DNA from: Callosobruchus maculatus
Lineage: Eukaryota > Arthropoda > Insecta > Coleoptera > Chrysomelidae
Length of the DNA: 64,000 nucleotides
Direction of reading: 5' to 3'
Assembly: GCA_951848785.1 (NCBI GenBank)
Contig: CATOUR010000078.1
Coordinates: forward strand, 14,322,001 to 14,386,000
The notes beneath the pieces were generated by a model that worked only from the letters and a program-made list of their open reading frames with translations, did no database searches and was not told where the DNA came from. A program made the translations under genes and the position numbers. Shown here one piece after another: positions 34,701 through 44,579 of this stretch (position 1 is the first letter of the stretch; every line of letters starts with the position of its first letter).

Positions 34701-35047
34701 TAATGTTAAAAGGATTTGGGCGTGGTTGAAAGTCTAGCAGAGAAGTTTCCTAAAAACTAGCATTTCCATAACAATTAAGGTTCTAACAAACATCAAACCT
34801 TAAATCAGAGCCAACTTGAGCAAAAGTGCACTAAAGATAAGGCTTTCTTAAATGTCAATGGGCAGCTGGAATATGATAGAAGTGTTTTTTTTCACAACCT
34901 ACTAGCTATTGACATTTTTTAGAATTTGACATCTCTCCAAAAAACGACTTAAAATTTTTAAACAAAAAGAAAACTACCAGTGATGGTTGCCGACAGTCTA
35001 AGATCTTCAGAATGGATTCCCACATTTAATGGGGTAAAAAAATAGTC

Positions 35048-35240
35048 TCCAGGAAACAGATGGTTGGGTTTAGGTCAAGAAAAAGAGGAAGTCTCTTTTA
35101 CTGTTTTGCCGACGTTTCGGCCTTTATTAGGCCATCTTCAGGGCAATCAGTGATGGACTCCTTGAGTCCTCTTTTTCTTGACCTAAACCCAACCATCTGT
35201 TTCCTGGATAGTATACAGTAGGTCACTAAACAATTGAGCC
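35048..35240. mobile_element. 193-bp insertion with 42-bp inverted arms and 12-bp target duplication
   Basis: Arms 35048-35089 and 35167-35208 are perfect 42-bp inverted copies starting TCCAGGAAACAGATGG. The 77-bp spacer carries a hammerhead-like motif. The 12-bp sequence AAAAAAATAGTC flanks it at 35036-35047 and 35241-35252, and the 47-kb copy of the host repeat lacks it. The size, duplication length and hammerhead suggest PLE-related retrotransposition; no protein is encoded. Confidence 0.75.
35106..35146 (-). ncRNA. Hammerhead ribozyme-like motif inside the inverted arms
   Basis: On the reverse strand: TTGCC, CTGAAGA, stem II TGGCC with GGCC (one extra T), GAAA, CGTC, GGCAA. Stem I TTGCC/GGCAA is 5 bp and helix III is the two-base ACGT type. 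Cleavage would fall after the GTC at 35111-35113. The extra base between core and stem II makes activity uncertain. Confidence 0.55.
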
Positions 35241-35599
35241 AAAAAAATAGTCATTTCTGTTAAGTCAAAAGTAAAGATACCTCTAACTGGAACATTCTGA
35301 GCATCTATTGAAATGATTGTTAGAATTTTTTATTACTCCATGTTGTAATTGTATTTATTTCATGTATTTTCCTGCCAGGTAAATTGTTGTTCTATCATTC
35401 AAGTTTCATTTTCTGCGATTTTGTTAAGTAGAAGTACCTACTGTAGAATTTGAAGGGCTCCAGTTAGATGTATCGTTACTTTTGACTTATTTGGGGCACT
35501 AAATGTGATGTACTGCCAGCAACAGTCGCTGGTAGTTTTCCTTTCATTTAAATGTTTTTACTGATTTTGGAAATTTGCCAATGACTAGTAGTAGTACGA

Positions 35600-36120
35600 T
35601 AAGCATTCGTGTTGTCGCTGTTGTTTCTGGCTAGAGCTGATATTTTCAGTAATTTTTATAATCTAAGCCTGATTTCTCTAGTTTGCTTACATTTTTCTGC
35701 TAAGTTAGTTGGTTTCTTCCATCTAAACACGTTTATGTCTACTTTTTATGGCCTGCTAGGTTACTTATAGTTTGGAAAAATGTAAAACACCGATTTAACT
35801 GAAAATTTAAAATATAATGTAAACTAAAAAATTGATATTTAAAATCCTACATTGTTGGAACGGTTGTCAGATTCAACATATAATGGTATAAAAAACGGGC
35901 ATTCCCATTTGAAATAATCAAGTTACGTGTGATTGAAATTTCTTTAATTAACCTACTGATTTCTCCAAGTACAAGAAGGCAAATTTGACCGTCTGACTTA
36001 ACGTGACGCACATCATGCTTAGTCGCACCACAAAGTCAGGGCCTTTTTTTATAACTGCTGCGATATTCAATATTTTTTCTGATCCCTAGTTATACAAAAA
36101 AAAATTGCGCCTAAACGGTT
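35600..36120 (-). repeat. Inverted end X of the long-inverted-repeat family
   Basis: The reverse complement matches 46540-47060 in order: GAATATCGCAGC, GACTAAGCATGA-like, TAATTAA, AATGGGAATGCC, then ACCAACTAACTT, GTAAGCAAACTAGAG and CCAGAAACAACAGCG. Segment Y lies inside it. Together the copies imply an X-Y-X' element with arms of about 520 bp. Confidence 0.65.
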
Positions 36121-36129
36121 CGTTTAAAG

Positions 36130-36870
36130 TTCCATATCTGGTCACACTAGAATTTGCAAATATGCAATAATATGTAGTAATAAAAGTTTGATATGAATCA
36201 CCCAGTAGAAACGGCAAAATTTAAATGAAAATATTTTAAGGTTCTAGCCCTTAAGGCCCCCTACCATGATCAGGTGACAGATTTTTGAAATTTGTTTTAG
36301 TAAGCCCACAATCCTCCGTCCACTCACTATTCGCCAACCCTGCATATCATTGTTATAAGAATCTACCTTTGAAAGAGGTTACAGCACTAGTCTACTAATA
36401 TACTGATGCATCCCCTTATGAAAATCGAGTATTCAAAGCTTCCGTGATAATCTACTCGATCGAGAAGCAATCTGTTATTCTATATCAATTTAAAGCAACG
36501 GAAAATGGCTTCATAATAACATAGATGATCTCTGGAATGATGGAAGCAGCTGTAGTAACTATGCTCCTCACAATCTGTAATTTTGAAATATAGATTCTAA
36601 GGTGTTAAACGCCACAATATGATTAATTTGCATACCTAATCAACTGGTGCGGCTCCTGCCTTTCTTATATAACAATCAGCGGGAGTTTTTAGTCGCAGAT
36701 TCGTATCACCTGTGCATGCCGCAGATTATTACAGTTACAATCAATTTGCGAACAAATGAACCAAAGAGGATCAGCAAGCCAGTGGAGTTCGGTTGCGTAG
36801 AGAAACAGCATTGCTGTACAGTAGTGATGCGAGTAGTAGTAGTAGTAGTAACCTTTATTGAAATATGCAA
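36130..36870. other. Non-coding stretch
   Basis: A (GTA)n-like run lies at 36834-36850. The open frame 36647-37066 overlaps the LINE end below in another phase and shows no domain. Nothing else was recognised. Confidence 0.3.
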
Positions 36871-36879
36871 AATATACAT

Positions 36880-37172
36880 TTCAAAAGGCGGAGTTCAGCA
36901 TCACCAAATTGCAAAAATTCAGCTTGCTGGTCTTCCACTCAACACAATCATAATACAAGATATAAATTACACGCAAAAGACATACCTAAAACGAGAAAAT
37001 CAATTATGCAGAAATCGTATATCTATTTGGCGCCAAAAATTTATCAAAAATTACCTAATGAAATAAAGGAATTACAATCCAATAAAAGTTTCAAAAATGT
37101 CTCAAAGAATGGTTAAATACAGTAGTTAGGAAAGAAATACATAAATTAATAAATAAATCATATTCTAACTAA
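36880..37172 (+). pseudogene. CR1/Jockey-like LINE C-terminal end
   Basis: The frame encodes HNTRYKLHAKDIPKTRKSIM, then QKSYIYLAPKIYQKLPNEIK and FKNVSKNG. After a +1 shift it continues KWLNTVVRKEIHKLINKSYSN to TAA at 37170-37172. The H-N-T-R, the Y-x-x-P-x-x-Y-x-x-L-P-x-x-I-K and the final K-W-L-x-x-K box are the usual end of CR1/Jockey-like LINE proteins. The single frameshift before KWL shows decay. The 3' UTR runs to about 37390 and ends in AATAAATATTATTATTACC. It stands tail-to-tail with the reverse-strand LINE that follows. Confidence 0.75.
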
Positions 37173-37390
37173 ATCCACATGTAATCTAATAATTTAAAAA
37201 AAATCATTTACGTTATTCATAACTATATTTATCTTATACATATATGTAAGTATATGTATCATTTATGTACACTAATTCGTCCATGTACAGGCCTAGACCT
37301 TCTATGGATATAAACATATTTATTTACTCTTTTTCTTTCAACGATTTGTTTTTGTATGTAACTTGAGAGTAAATAAATATTATTATTACC
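37173..37390 (+). repeat. LINE 3' UTR and simple tail
   Basis: Non-coding 3' part of the LINE above; it ends in a GTAAATAAATATTATTATTACC-like tail rather than pure poly(A). Confidence 0.55.
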
Positions 37391-37894
37391 TAATAAAAGA
37401 AAGGAAGAAACTTATAGGAATGGAGCAACCGTCGGTCTCTCATTTTCAGCCAGCCTACTTCAGATATGCTGGATGACACATGCTGTCTCCTAGGTATTCC
37501 ACATACCAAACGCACACAAGCATTTTGAATTGATTGGATTCTATTGGAGTCCCGTTGTGAAATACATGCATTATAGACTACATCGCAGTGGTTAAAATTT
37601 GATAGAATAAGGCAATCGCACAATAACTGCTTGGTTTTTTTACTCAATATTTTTCTTTGTGAGTAGAGAACCTTGAGATTACTAAAAGCTTTAGCGATGG
37701 ATTTATTTATATGGCCGTTAAATCTCAGAGACGTGTCCAACTTAACACCTAGATTTTTTGCTGATTCCACTAATCGCAGCGGATCTCCATTGATATTAAT
37801 AGAAAAGTTTTGAACAACACTCTTCCTCTCTCTCTCTTCCTGCTTGTTGCCTACACATGTTTCACATGTTTTGTTAACATGAAATCCTGATGCT

Positions 37895-37988
37895 CTCTAT
37901 TTCCGTCAATCGTCCTATGGCGCACTGATGATCGCAAATAAGCGTGAAATAGCTGTCTCCGTACTGGTGGATTGACGGAGGTATAGAG
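37895..37988 (+). ncRNA. Type I hammerhead ribozyme, retrozyme repeat 1
   Basis: Core CTGATGA (37925-37931), GAAA (37946-37949) and TGTC with predicted cleavage after 37957. Stem II is CGC/GCG with an AAATAA loop and a T-T mismatch next to the core. Helix III is the self-complementary ATAGCTGT. Extended stem I pairs CTCTAT with ATAGAG and CCGTCAAT with ATTGACGG. The inner stem I has a mismatch here (TCCG), so repeat 1 may be weaker than repeat 2. Confidence 0.65.
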
Positions 37989-38211
37989 CAACCCTCGTAT
38001 ATCGGCTTTAATACGCTGCTTGCGTACAAAATCTGTGCCTCTGGTGGCAAAAGCGAACGAGCCTTGTCGTTCCACCAAAGAGTTTACTGCTGTTAGTAGC
38101 GTTTCTCTTTGGTTGCCGTTACCTTCGGGTACTAGATGGCGCACTGGCAGAAATTTCTGCTTGTTGCCTACACATGTTTCACATGTTTTGTTAACATGAA
38201 ATCCTGATACT

Positions 38212-38305
38212 CTCTATTTCCGTCAATCGACCTATGGCGCACTGATGATCGCAAATAAGCGTGAAACAGCTGTCTGCGTACTGGTGGATTGACGGAGGTA
38301 TAGAG
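38212..38305 (+). ncRNA. Type I hammerhead ribozyme, retrozyme repeat 2
   Basis: Core CTGATGA (38242-38248), GAAA (38263-38266), helix III ACAGCTGT and cleavage after GTC at 38274. Inner stem I pairs GCGCA with TGCGT (the outer pair is G-T). Outer stem I pairs CCGTCAATC with GATTGACGG and CTCTAT with ATAGAG, leaving an internal loop where tertiary contacts form in natural hammerheads. The T-T mismatch closing stem II is shared with repeat 1. Confidence 0.75.
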
Positions 38306-38788
38306 CAACCCTCGTAACACTCTTCCTAGATTTTTCTCTCCCTAACAGCATCACGGAACACTTCTGCGGATTTAGTTCTAAACAGTGGGCTATGGAAACT
38401 CTCCTTAAATTGTTTAAATCGTTTGTAATTCTATTACATGCCTCGACTGATTGATTGGCAGGGAAATAAAAATATAGTTGAGTATCGTCAGCATATACTA
38501 GAGACTAGGCTTATAGCACGGGTCAACAAACAATCAGCTGTCATTCTCAAGGACTGGGGATGCTTTGCGCCGATTCGTTTGCGCATCCGCATTTTGGGTT
38601 AGCTCTGTTCTGATTTAAACAGCGGCGGCACGGCAGGGTCATGGCTATCTAGGCTTTATGTTTAACGAGGCTTACTGACAGAGCTGTGTTTGCGTTTTGC
38701 TACGGACTTTTCAATAGTTTGTCGTCATTTTTAGCACTGTTTCGTTTGCTGTTTAATCGTAATATGTTGTGTGTGGATAAGTATACAG

Positions 38789-39083
38789 AACATGGTCTAT
38801 GGAGAATCAGGGAGAAGATCTATATGGCCTGGATACTAGGCTGTACCAACGTTATAGACTGTGCAGTATGCATTTTGAGCCAATAATGTTTAGAAACAGT
38901 ACATGCAAATGGTTAAAAATCAACGCTATTCCAACAATATCCAGGTCACCAAAAGCGTGTTCTAGAGGTTTCCGTGCGAATCATGAGTATGAATATCATT
39001 CTTTGGAATCAGTTAGCGTGCCTGTTCCAGAGGAAATTCCATTGAAAAAGATAAAGGTTTCAGAAAGTGTCACTATTGTTCCA
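38789..39083 (+). pseudogene. Candidate THAP zinc-finger exon
   Basis: One frame reads YRTWSMENQGEDLYG, then RLYQRYRLCSMHFEP, then CKWLKINAIPTISRSP. This matches the second half of a THAP DNA-binding domain: a W, then L-C-S-x-H-F with the zinc-binding Cys and His, then L-x-x-x-A-x-P-T. The first two zinc cysteines are not in this exon. A possible acceptor (TATACAG, ending 38788) and a donor (CCAG/GTACAT at 39083-39084) flank it. THAP domains occur in host transcription factors and in P-element transposases. Neither the other exons nor expression can be seen, so gene or relic is undecided. Confidence 0.6.
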
Positions 39084-39120
39084 GGTACATATTATTTATT
39101 CCGTTCACCATAGAAATTGA

Positions 39121-39265
39121 TAATAGGTCTGTTTTTACAGCAATCACAAACTAGTCGGCGTCAATTTGATTGGCCAGTACTAGTCAGAAATAGTTTGACA
39201 ACTGCAATGGGGAATACTGATTGGCTCTGACTGGTTTGTGATTCTCTGTAAAAACAGACCTATTA
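39121..39265. mobile_element. 145-bp MITE
   Basis: Terminal inverted repeats begin TAATAGGTCTGTTTTTACAG on both sides, then AATCACAAAC and AGTC with one or two mismatches. It lies just 3' of the THAP exon. The target duplication (probably TA) is not fully resolved because TA is part of the repeat. Confidence 0.75.
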
Positions 39266-39269
39266 TGAC

Positions 39270-40590
39270 GCTAGGCTGTAATCAGAATTTCTTCACCTCA
39301 CTATTTTTCTTAATTCTGCCCTCTTGTACCGATAACACTTTTTTCTACTCCGCCTCTGTCATTGTAAATGTAAAGGTGTAGGTTCAGGGGACCAATGTCT
39401 ACCATCTCACTAAATTTCATTTCTTTCTGACCTTTTGCTGTCAAAAAACCCCTACAACCTGGGCTACTATGCTTCAACTTATAATATGCTTAAGTAGCTA
39501 CTTAAAATCGAACTTCAGCATGTAAAAATATAATCCTTGTAACTATCATTGATCGTATCATCTCGAATTTGAAAAATTTCTAAATTAACATTAATTCAGT
39601 TCAGTTACAAGTATCCTTGAATTCACCAACCAATGAGTAAAAAAAAGTTGTTGATTGCTATTCTGTGAATCCACTTTAGCTAAAATACGTGACATTTTTT
39701 TTGTTTGTTTGTTTTGTTAGACACCAATGCCATGAGATCTTCCCAATATAATTAATACAGCTTCAATGTAGCAGTAAAGGTAAGCGTGCGTTTCATATAG
39801 GATTTCGTATAAAAACTCCACCTAGCCAATTACAATACAATCATGGGTATCTAAATTTTAATAATTGACGGAAAATCTATTCATCTCGTGAGAGTAATTT
39901 TCTATGCGGAGGGAAAAGTCTATAAATATTAATGCGCGTATGCATACTTTACTAGCATTCATCACAGTAGACTCAGCTTTAACTAACGCTCTTGTAAAAT
40001 TCATATTGTGTATGTTGATGTATGGACATCCACAGAAGGCACAATCCTTTGTTCTCTAGCAATTGAAGAATCCTCAGTTTGAAATACTAAGTTGATGTGA
40101 GTCGTCCTAGCAACAACGTTCAAAGAACCCACACTATATGAGATTAGAAGAAAGTTCCAAAAATAATTGACTTCATAAATAGGGCATTCCATTCAAAATT
40201 ATGACGTAAAATTGGTAAATCTGACAACATTGATGTAAGCGTTTTTGAATTCTGTATTTTCAAAACCCCCAAGTATCGAATTTCACCTCTCCAGTTGCGG
40301 CAGTTCTGGAAATATTTAAGCGTTCCGGTACCGTTTACTGAAAAAGCGGTGTTGCCGTATCTCAGTAATTAATAGAAACAAAATTATAAAATTGTGAGAT
40401 CTTACTAAATTCGACGTGTGCAATTCATTGCAATAAAAATAAGTACAGGATTCTATTTAAAATAAATTAAAATCGGGGATATTTGTTTAACAATTTGGAA
40501 GAATAATTTATAACTTGGCAACGTCGCAAACGCCAAAAAAATATTACAAGGCGAGATAGGGTATTAGTAGGTGTTTCGATTTAAAATAAA
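39270..40590. other. Non-coding stretch, nothing recognised
   Basis: No gene, repeat or RNA could be supported. Confidence 0.3.
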
Positions 40591-41103
40591 AAATACAGGG
40601 TGTTACATTTAAAAAAACAAAGTAAAATGACCTTCAAGTTGCCGTAATTTAAAATTCTGCCAAAAACACCGTGTAGATACAAATTGCTGGTAACATCCAA
40701 AGTAACATCCACTTAATATTCAAGTAACTCGCTGTATAATATTATTGAGAAAATTTGAAGGAATATATCAATTTGGACGTATTGTTGCGACCTTGCAAAT
40801 CCGGAAATTAATAGAAAATAAATTATAACTTGGCAACGTCGCAACCGATCCTAAAAATATTTTAGGGTTGAATAGAGATCAATAATAGAAACTAGAAGAT
40901 TGTAAGAAAAAGTTATAGTTACATATAAAAAAATCAAGTTGATCACTATCCTACTTTCCCGCAACACCCTATATATTTCAAAATATTTTTAGAATGTACG
41001 TCTCAAGTAACCAAATAACTTTTGTATTTGACATTTTCTTCTATCAGGTATACCTTGCGAGATATCGAAGAATTACACACTAACTGGACACCCTGTATAT
41101 TGC
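40370..41103. repeat. ACAGGGTG-ended repeat with internal duplication
   Basis: TACAGGGTG at 40594 and CACCCTGTA at 41089-41097 face each other. A block around AATTAATAGAAA and TAACTTGGCAACGTCGCAA occurs near 40370-40530 and again near 40805-40850, about 320 bp apart. ACAGGGTG ends with TA targets are typical of mariner-derived MITEs, but no transposase was seen. Confidence 0.4.
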
Positions 41104-41109
41104 ATGTTA

Positions 41110-41945
41110 CTTCTTCTGAAATGGAGGCTAAAGTATTAAACAAATTTAAATACTCAAATAACAACAACTAGTTGAGTCGGGGAAGTTCCTAGAACGAGGT
41201 CTACTTCAACTTCTACATTTTTTTTCCCTTAGTATCTATCTTAGCAACCACAAACTGTTCCCCTCAAAAGAATTTTAGGCTTCCTACAGAAACAGATAGA
41301 AATTAATGGCAGAATGACTTCACACCGCATCAATTCTGACTATTTGACCATTCCTTATAAACTCATTTAAATAAATTCTAATGTCCGGTAGGCTTGAGGA
41401 TGGCATTAAAATTCTTTGTTGGATCGATAACCAGTGTATGAGAAACTTATAATCTGCATATCAGTGTCAGGAAATGAGGGATTTATTTTTTATGTGCTGG
41501 TCTAGATACTATGCTTGGTGTGACTTGACGTGTTGGTATTTCCTGTTTTTAAAAGCTAAAACGTTTTATCAGAGATACGGTGTGTTTTAGGAACTGATAT
41601 TTCACTGTATATACACTTTAGGATTAGACGTGTGCAAAACATACATTTGTTTCCGAAAAACAACTAACTCTACCGTAGTTATGTCTCTTCAAAGCGAATG
41701 TCTTCTGACATCCATCTGTCAAGGGTTCTTGTATATTCCAAAGACACACGCAGATTTTTTACTATAAGGTTTTGTAAGAAACACATAAGCGCCCAGTGAT
41801 TATACATACTATGGAAAATGCTGACTGTTTTATAACTGAAATACAAAAAGCATGGCATTAACTTTTAAAATCTTTATTTTGATCTTGGAAGATGTCGCAG
41901 ATATGTAGAAATGAAATAACTATGTTGTTTCAAAAATCGCTACAT
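41110..41945. other. Non-coding stretch, nothing recognised
   Basis: No feature supported. Confidence 0.3.
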
Positions 41946-41951
41946 TTTTGG

Positions 41952-42865
41952 TACTTCCCACACCAATAGGTGAGGGGAGTATTGTGATCGCGAAAATTAT
42001 CGATTTTGAGATAAAACGCTTCTTGGGCGTCTTATGATGTCTGCATAACGAAAATCCACGCCACTCATTTCCGTCGGTCTTTCTTTCTGTCTGTCTGTCT
42101 GTCTATCTGTCTGTTGGCGTTTTTCTAACGTCGTAATCTCAGTAACCGCTGCATGGATTGTGATGAAATTTGGGTAGCGATATGTGTGGGATCGTAGTAG
42201 GTAATGCTGCTATAATTTTGAAAATCGTTGCACAGGCGGCGGAGTAATTAGCAAAAAACAAAAAATATCAAATATTCCTCAGATTTCGTTTTTAGGCGTT
42301 TCAGGGTTCCTGATTATTTTCTACCTAGCGCCGTGATACACTTTTTTAGGTTCATACGACATTGCCTTGCTTATTATAGAAACTAAGGGACTTATAACTT
42401 GTGATGTACCATATACGTACGAGTATTGCTTTAGATCGTTCTATATTGCGTAACGCGAAGATTATTGAATTGACTTCAATAAAATTTTGACACAGAGTTT
42501 ACCACCGTGGCGAGCATGGAAAACGTCTCTGTTTTTGAAAAATCGTTTCAGTGTCGGACAGCAATAATCGAAGAACTAAAAATATAAAAACAGCTCAAAC
42601 TTCGTTTTCAGACGATTTAAAAGTTCCTCATCGATTCGACTCGTCCAGTTGAAGCTTACAGGATAAAAACTGTGGCATCCTGGTTTCTAAGGAGGGATGC
42701 GTAAGAAACTATTCACGACAGTTTTTGTGTTGGATGTTTTTTTGCGGGCTGGTGGGCTATGATTTGTTTGCGGGGGATTTCAGACTATAGCTTAGATATA
42801 AAATAATAATACGGTACCCTCATTATGTGTGGGAAATACGGAGTCAATCAGCTTGACTCCATTTA
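41952..42865 (+). repeat. TACTTCCC repeat family, most complete copy F
   Basis: Starts TACTTCCCACACCAATAGG and TGAGGGGAGTATTGTGATCG. It contains a CTTTC/CTGT run near 42080, the CAGTAACCGCTGCATGGATT box, GGCGGCGGAGTAATTAG and CCTGATTATTTTCTACC. It ends ATTATGTGTGGGAAATACGG then AGTCAATCAGCTTGACTCC. The start and the GTGTGGGAA at the end form short inverted ends about 890 bp apart. Because copies D, E and F also share the AGTCAATCA tail, the true right end lies beyond the inverted box. No protein is encoded. Confidence 0.75.
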
Positions 42866-43274
42866 TCATTTAGAACTTTGATGTCTTGTCATAAGATTAT
42901 GAGTCATGTCAGATTTATTATATTAGCTTTTAAATGTTGAATCAATCAATGTAGCCCATCTAAGTGATAATTTTTTGAAAAAAAAACTGTTCATTACTTT
43001 GAATAAACACTGAAGAGCTTTTTAGTTGTACTACTGTAATTATCACTTAAATGGAAGTATTTTTTTTTAAAGAAAATTAATGGTTAACTGTATGGTGTAA
43101 TTAAGGTAGGCATTTTGTAATTTAAAATTTACAAAATTCATGACAGCGTTCTGCAAAAAAGTTGTTTAATAATAAATGTTTAGCTGGACATAATCTCCTA
43201 ATTTGAAAAACTCATTACAGGTAAGCAGAAACCTCAACCATTGTCACTCTTTTTAAAATAATCCCTTTGCTTTT

Positions 43275-43612
43275 CACTTCCCATACCGATAGGTGAGGGA
43301 AGTACTGTAATCGCGAAAATTTTCAGTTTTGCGATAAACGGATTTTTGGGCATTTTATGATATCTAGAAAACGAAAATCCACGTCACTCATGTCCGTCGG
43401 TCTGCCTGTCTGTTGGCGTTCTTCTAGTATCGTAATCTCAGTAACCGCTACACGGATTATTATGAAATTTGGGGATATGGTGTGGGGTCTTAGTAAGTGA
43501 TACTACTATAGTTCTGTAAATCGGTCTATGGGCGGCGGAGTAACTAGAAAAAAACAAAAAATTCAAATTCAAAGCATTCTTAAACTTCGTTTTTAGGCGT
43601 TTTATGGTTTAC
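43275..43612 (+). repeat. TACTTCCC repeat family, copy G (left part)
   Basis: Begins CACTTCCCATACCGATAGG and TGAGGGAAGTACTGTAATCG, then the GTCGGTCTGCCTGTCTGT run, CAGTAACCGCTACACGGAT and GGGCGGCGGAGTAACTAG. It is truncated after TTTTAGGCGTTTTATGG. Confidence 0.7.
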
Positions 43613-43614
43613 AA

Positions 43615-44350
43615 TGGGACTACATGTTTTGATAATCTGTTCACCGAGTTGTTGAGCTCTAAATTCGGCCCAAATCTTCGACCCCAAGATCAACAATTTT
43701 TTTGCGCATTATTATTATGAAGCGTACATAATGTATTAATTGAACATGTTTTTTTGTTACATTTGCGTATCACCTAAATACAATACCACGTAATAACAAG
43801 TCCATATTGACAATAATTGCTGTTTCGCGTAAATGCAAATAAAAAACGTAAGCTTAGATAAATTGTTCCGATTCTTCTCCAAACATCCTGACAGGTAAAC
43901 AAGGCTGCTGTTCATTAGATAAAAACGCAATTACCTATAAAAAACGGTCGTGAAAAATTACTCTAGACTCCCATTAATGCTGCAACTTGAGGTACGGAGG
44001 TGAACGACCTTGCCGAGCAACGTAAAAAATTAATGTTTTTATGACGAAAATGAACTTACGCCAAGGTCGCAGCTCCGCTGGCGTTATGCAAAATTGTTTG
44101 ACGGACCTGTTCGTCTGACTTTCAGGAATCGTGCCATTATTTATAGTGATGATGCACAAAAATGAATTATTCCATTTTCGGTGTCTATACAGGGTGTATC
44201 AACGTTGTGTGGTTGAACGATAGCCAGTAGCGTCGTAACTTCAAATTCGGGGCCCCTCTGCAAGATACTTCCCCCCCCCCCCCCCCACAAGAAATTTTCC
44301 GTGGCCTCTTTTTTCATAATATTTTATGTATATCCCTCCGCAGAATGGGT
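43615..44350. other. Non-coding stretch
   Basis: A C homopolymer of 16 lies at 44271-44286. The short frame 43974-44159 (reverse) shows no domain. Nothing else recognised. Confidence 0.3.
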
Positions 44351-44579
44351 AAGTCGGAGTACCAGCTTAGCACGAGTGTGGCCTCTGAGGACATAAAGTC
44401 ATATGTATAACAATTGACGAAAAACATTTATGTTTGAAAAATCAAAGAAACTATTTTGTGTTTCGATAGTTATTAGAATAGAAAACATGTTTTCAATACT
44501 TAAAATGCATACTTAGTTTAAAATTTGTAATATCAATACATTTTTGTAATATATAGCTAGCGAATCTCAATAGTCTCAT

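Larger units (their letters stand above)
34830..35490 (+). repeat. Middle segment Y of the long-inverted-repeat family
   Basis: Matches 47065-47770 in the same orientation: GGAAAGCTGGA-like text, AGTCTAA, CATTTAATG, AATAGTCATT, GAACATTCTGAGCATCTATT and GAATTTTTTATTA follow in order. It is interrupted by the 35048-35240 insertion here and by a SINE in the 47-kb copy. With 35600-36120 it defines an element whose ends are inverted. Confidence 0.65.
37828..38316 (+). mobile_element. Retrozyme-like element: two direct repeats each with a hammerhead
   Basis: Direct repeats 37840-37999 and 38157-38316 (160 bp, period 317 bp) flank a spacer at 38000-38156. The 12-bp sequence AACACTCTTCCT flanks the element at 37816-37827 and 38316-38327 (one base shared). 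Each repeat contains a type I hammerhead on the plus strand. A partial copy of the spacer is at 17101-17246. Retrozymes are known non-autonomous elements of this design in plants and animals, thought to rely on PLE or LTR reverse transcriptases. Cleavage at both sites would release a 317-nt RNA. Confidence 0.8.
37390..38510 (-). pseudogene. CR1/Jockey-like LINE RT, split by a retrozyme
   Basis: The reverse strand carries the catalytic box LVYADDTQLYFYFPAN (DNA near 38481-38500), then CNRITNDLNNL, LELNPQKCSVMLLGR and EKSRKSV up to 38328. After the retrozyme it resumes VVQNFSINI, then ESAKNLGVKLDTSLRFNGHI, LLCDCLILSNFNHCDVVYN, QSIQNACVRLVCGI and WLKMRDRRLLH. This is the RT thumb and C-terminal region typical of CR1/Jockey-like LINEs. 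Removing 37828-38316 and one target duplication rejoins RKSV-VQNFS. It ends near 37390 facing the other LINE end. The N-terminal endonuclease is absent. Confidence 0.85.

Noticed and set aside
42080..42118. CTGT run as an independent microsatellite
   Set aside because: It is a regular internal part of the TACTTCCC family, present in several copies.
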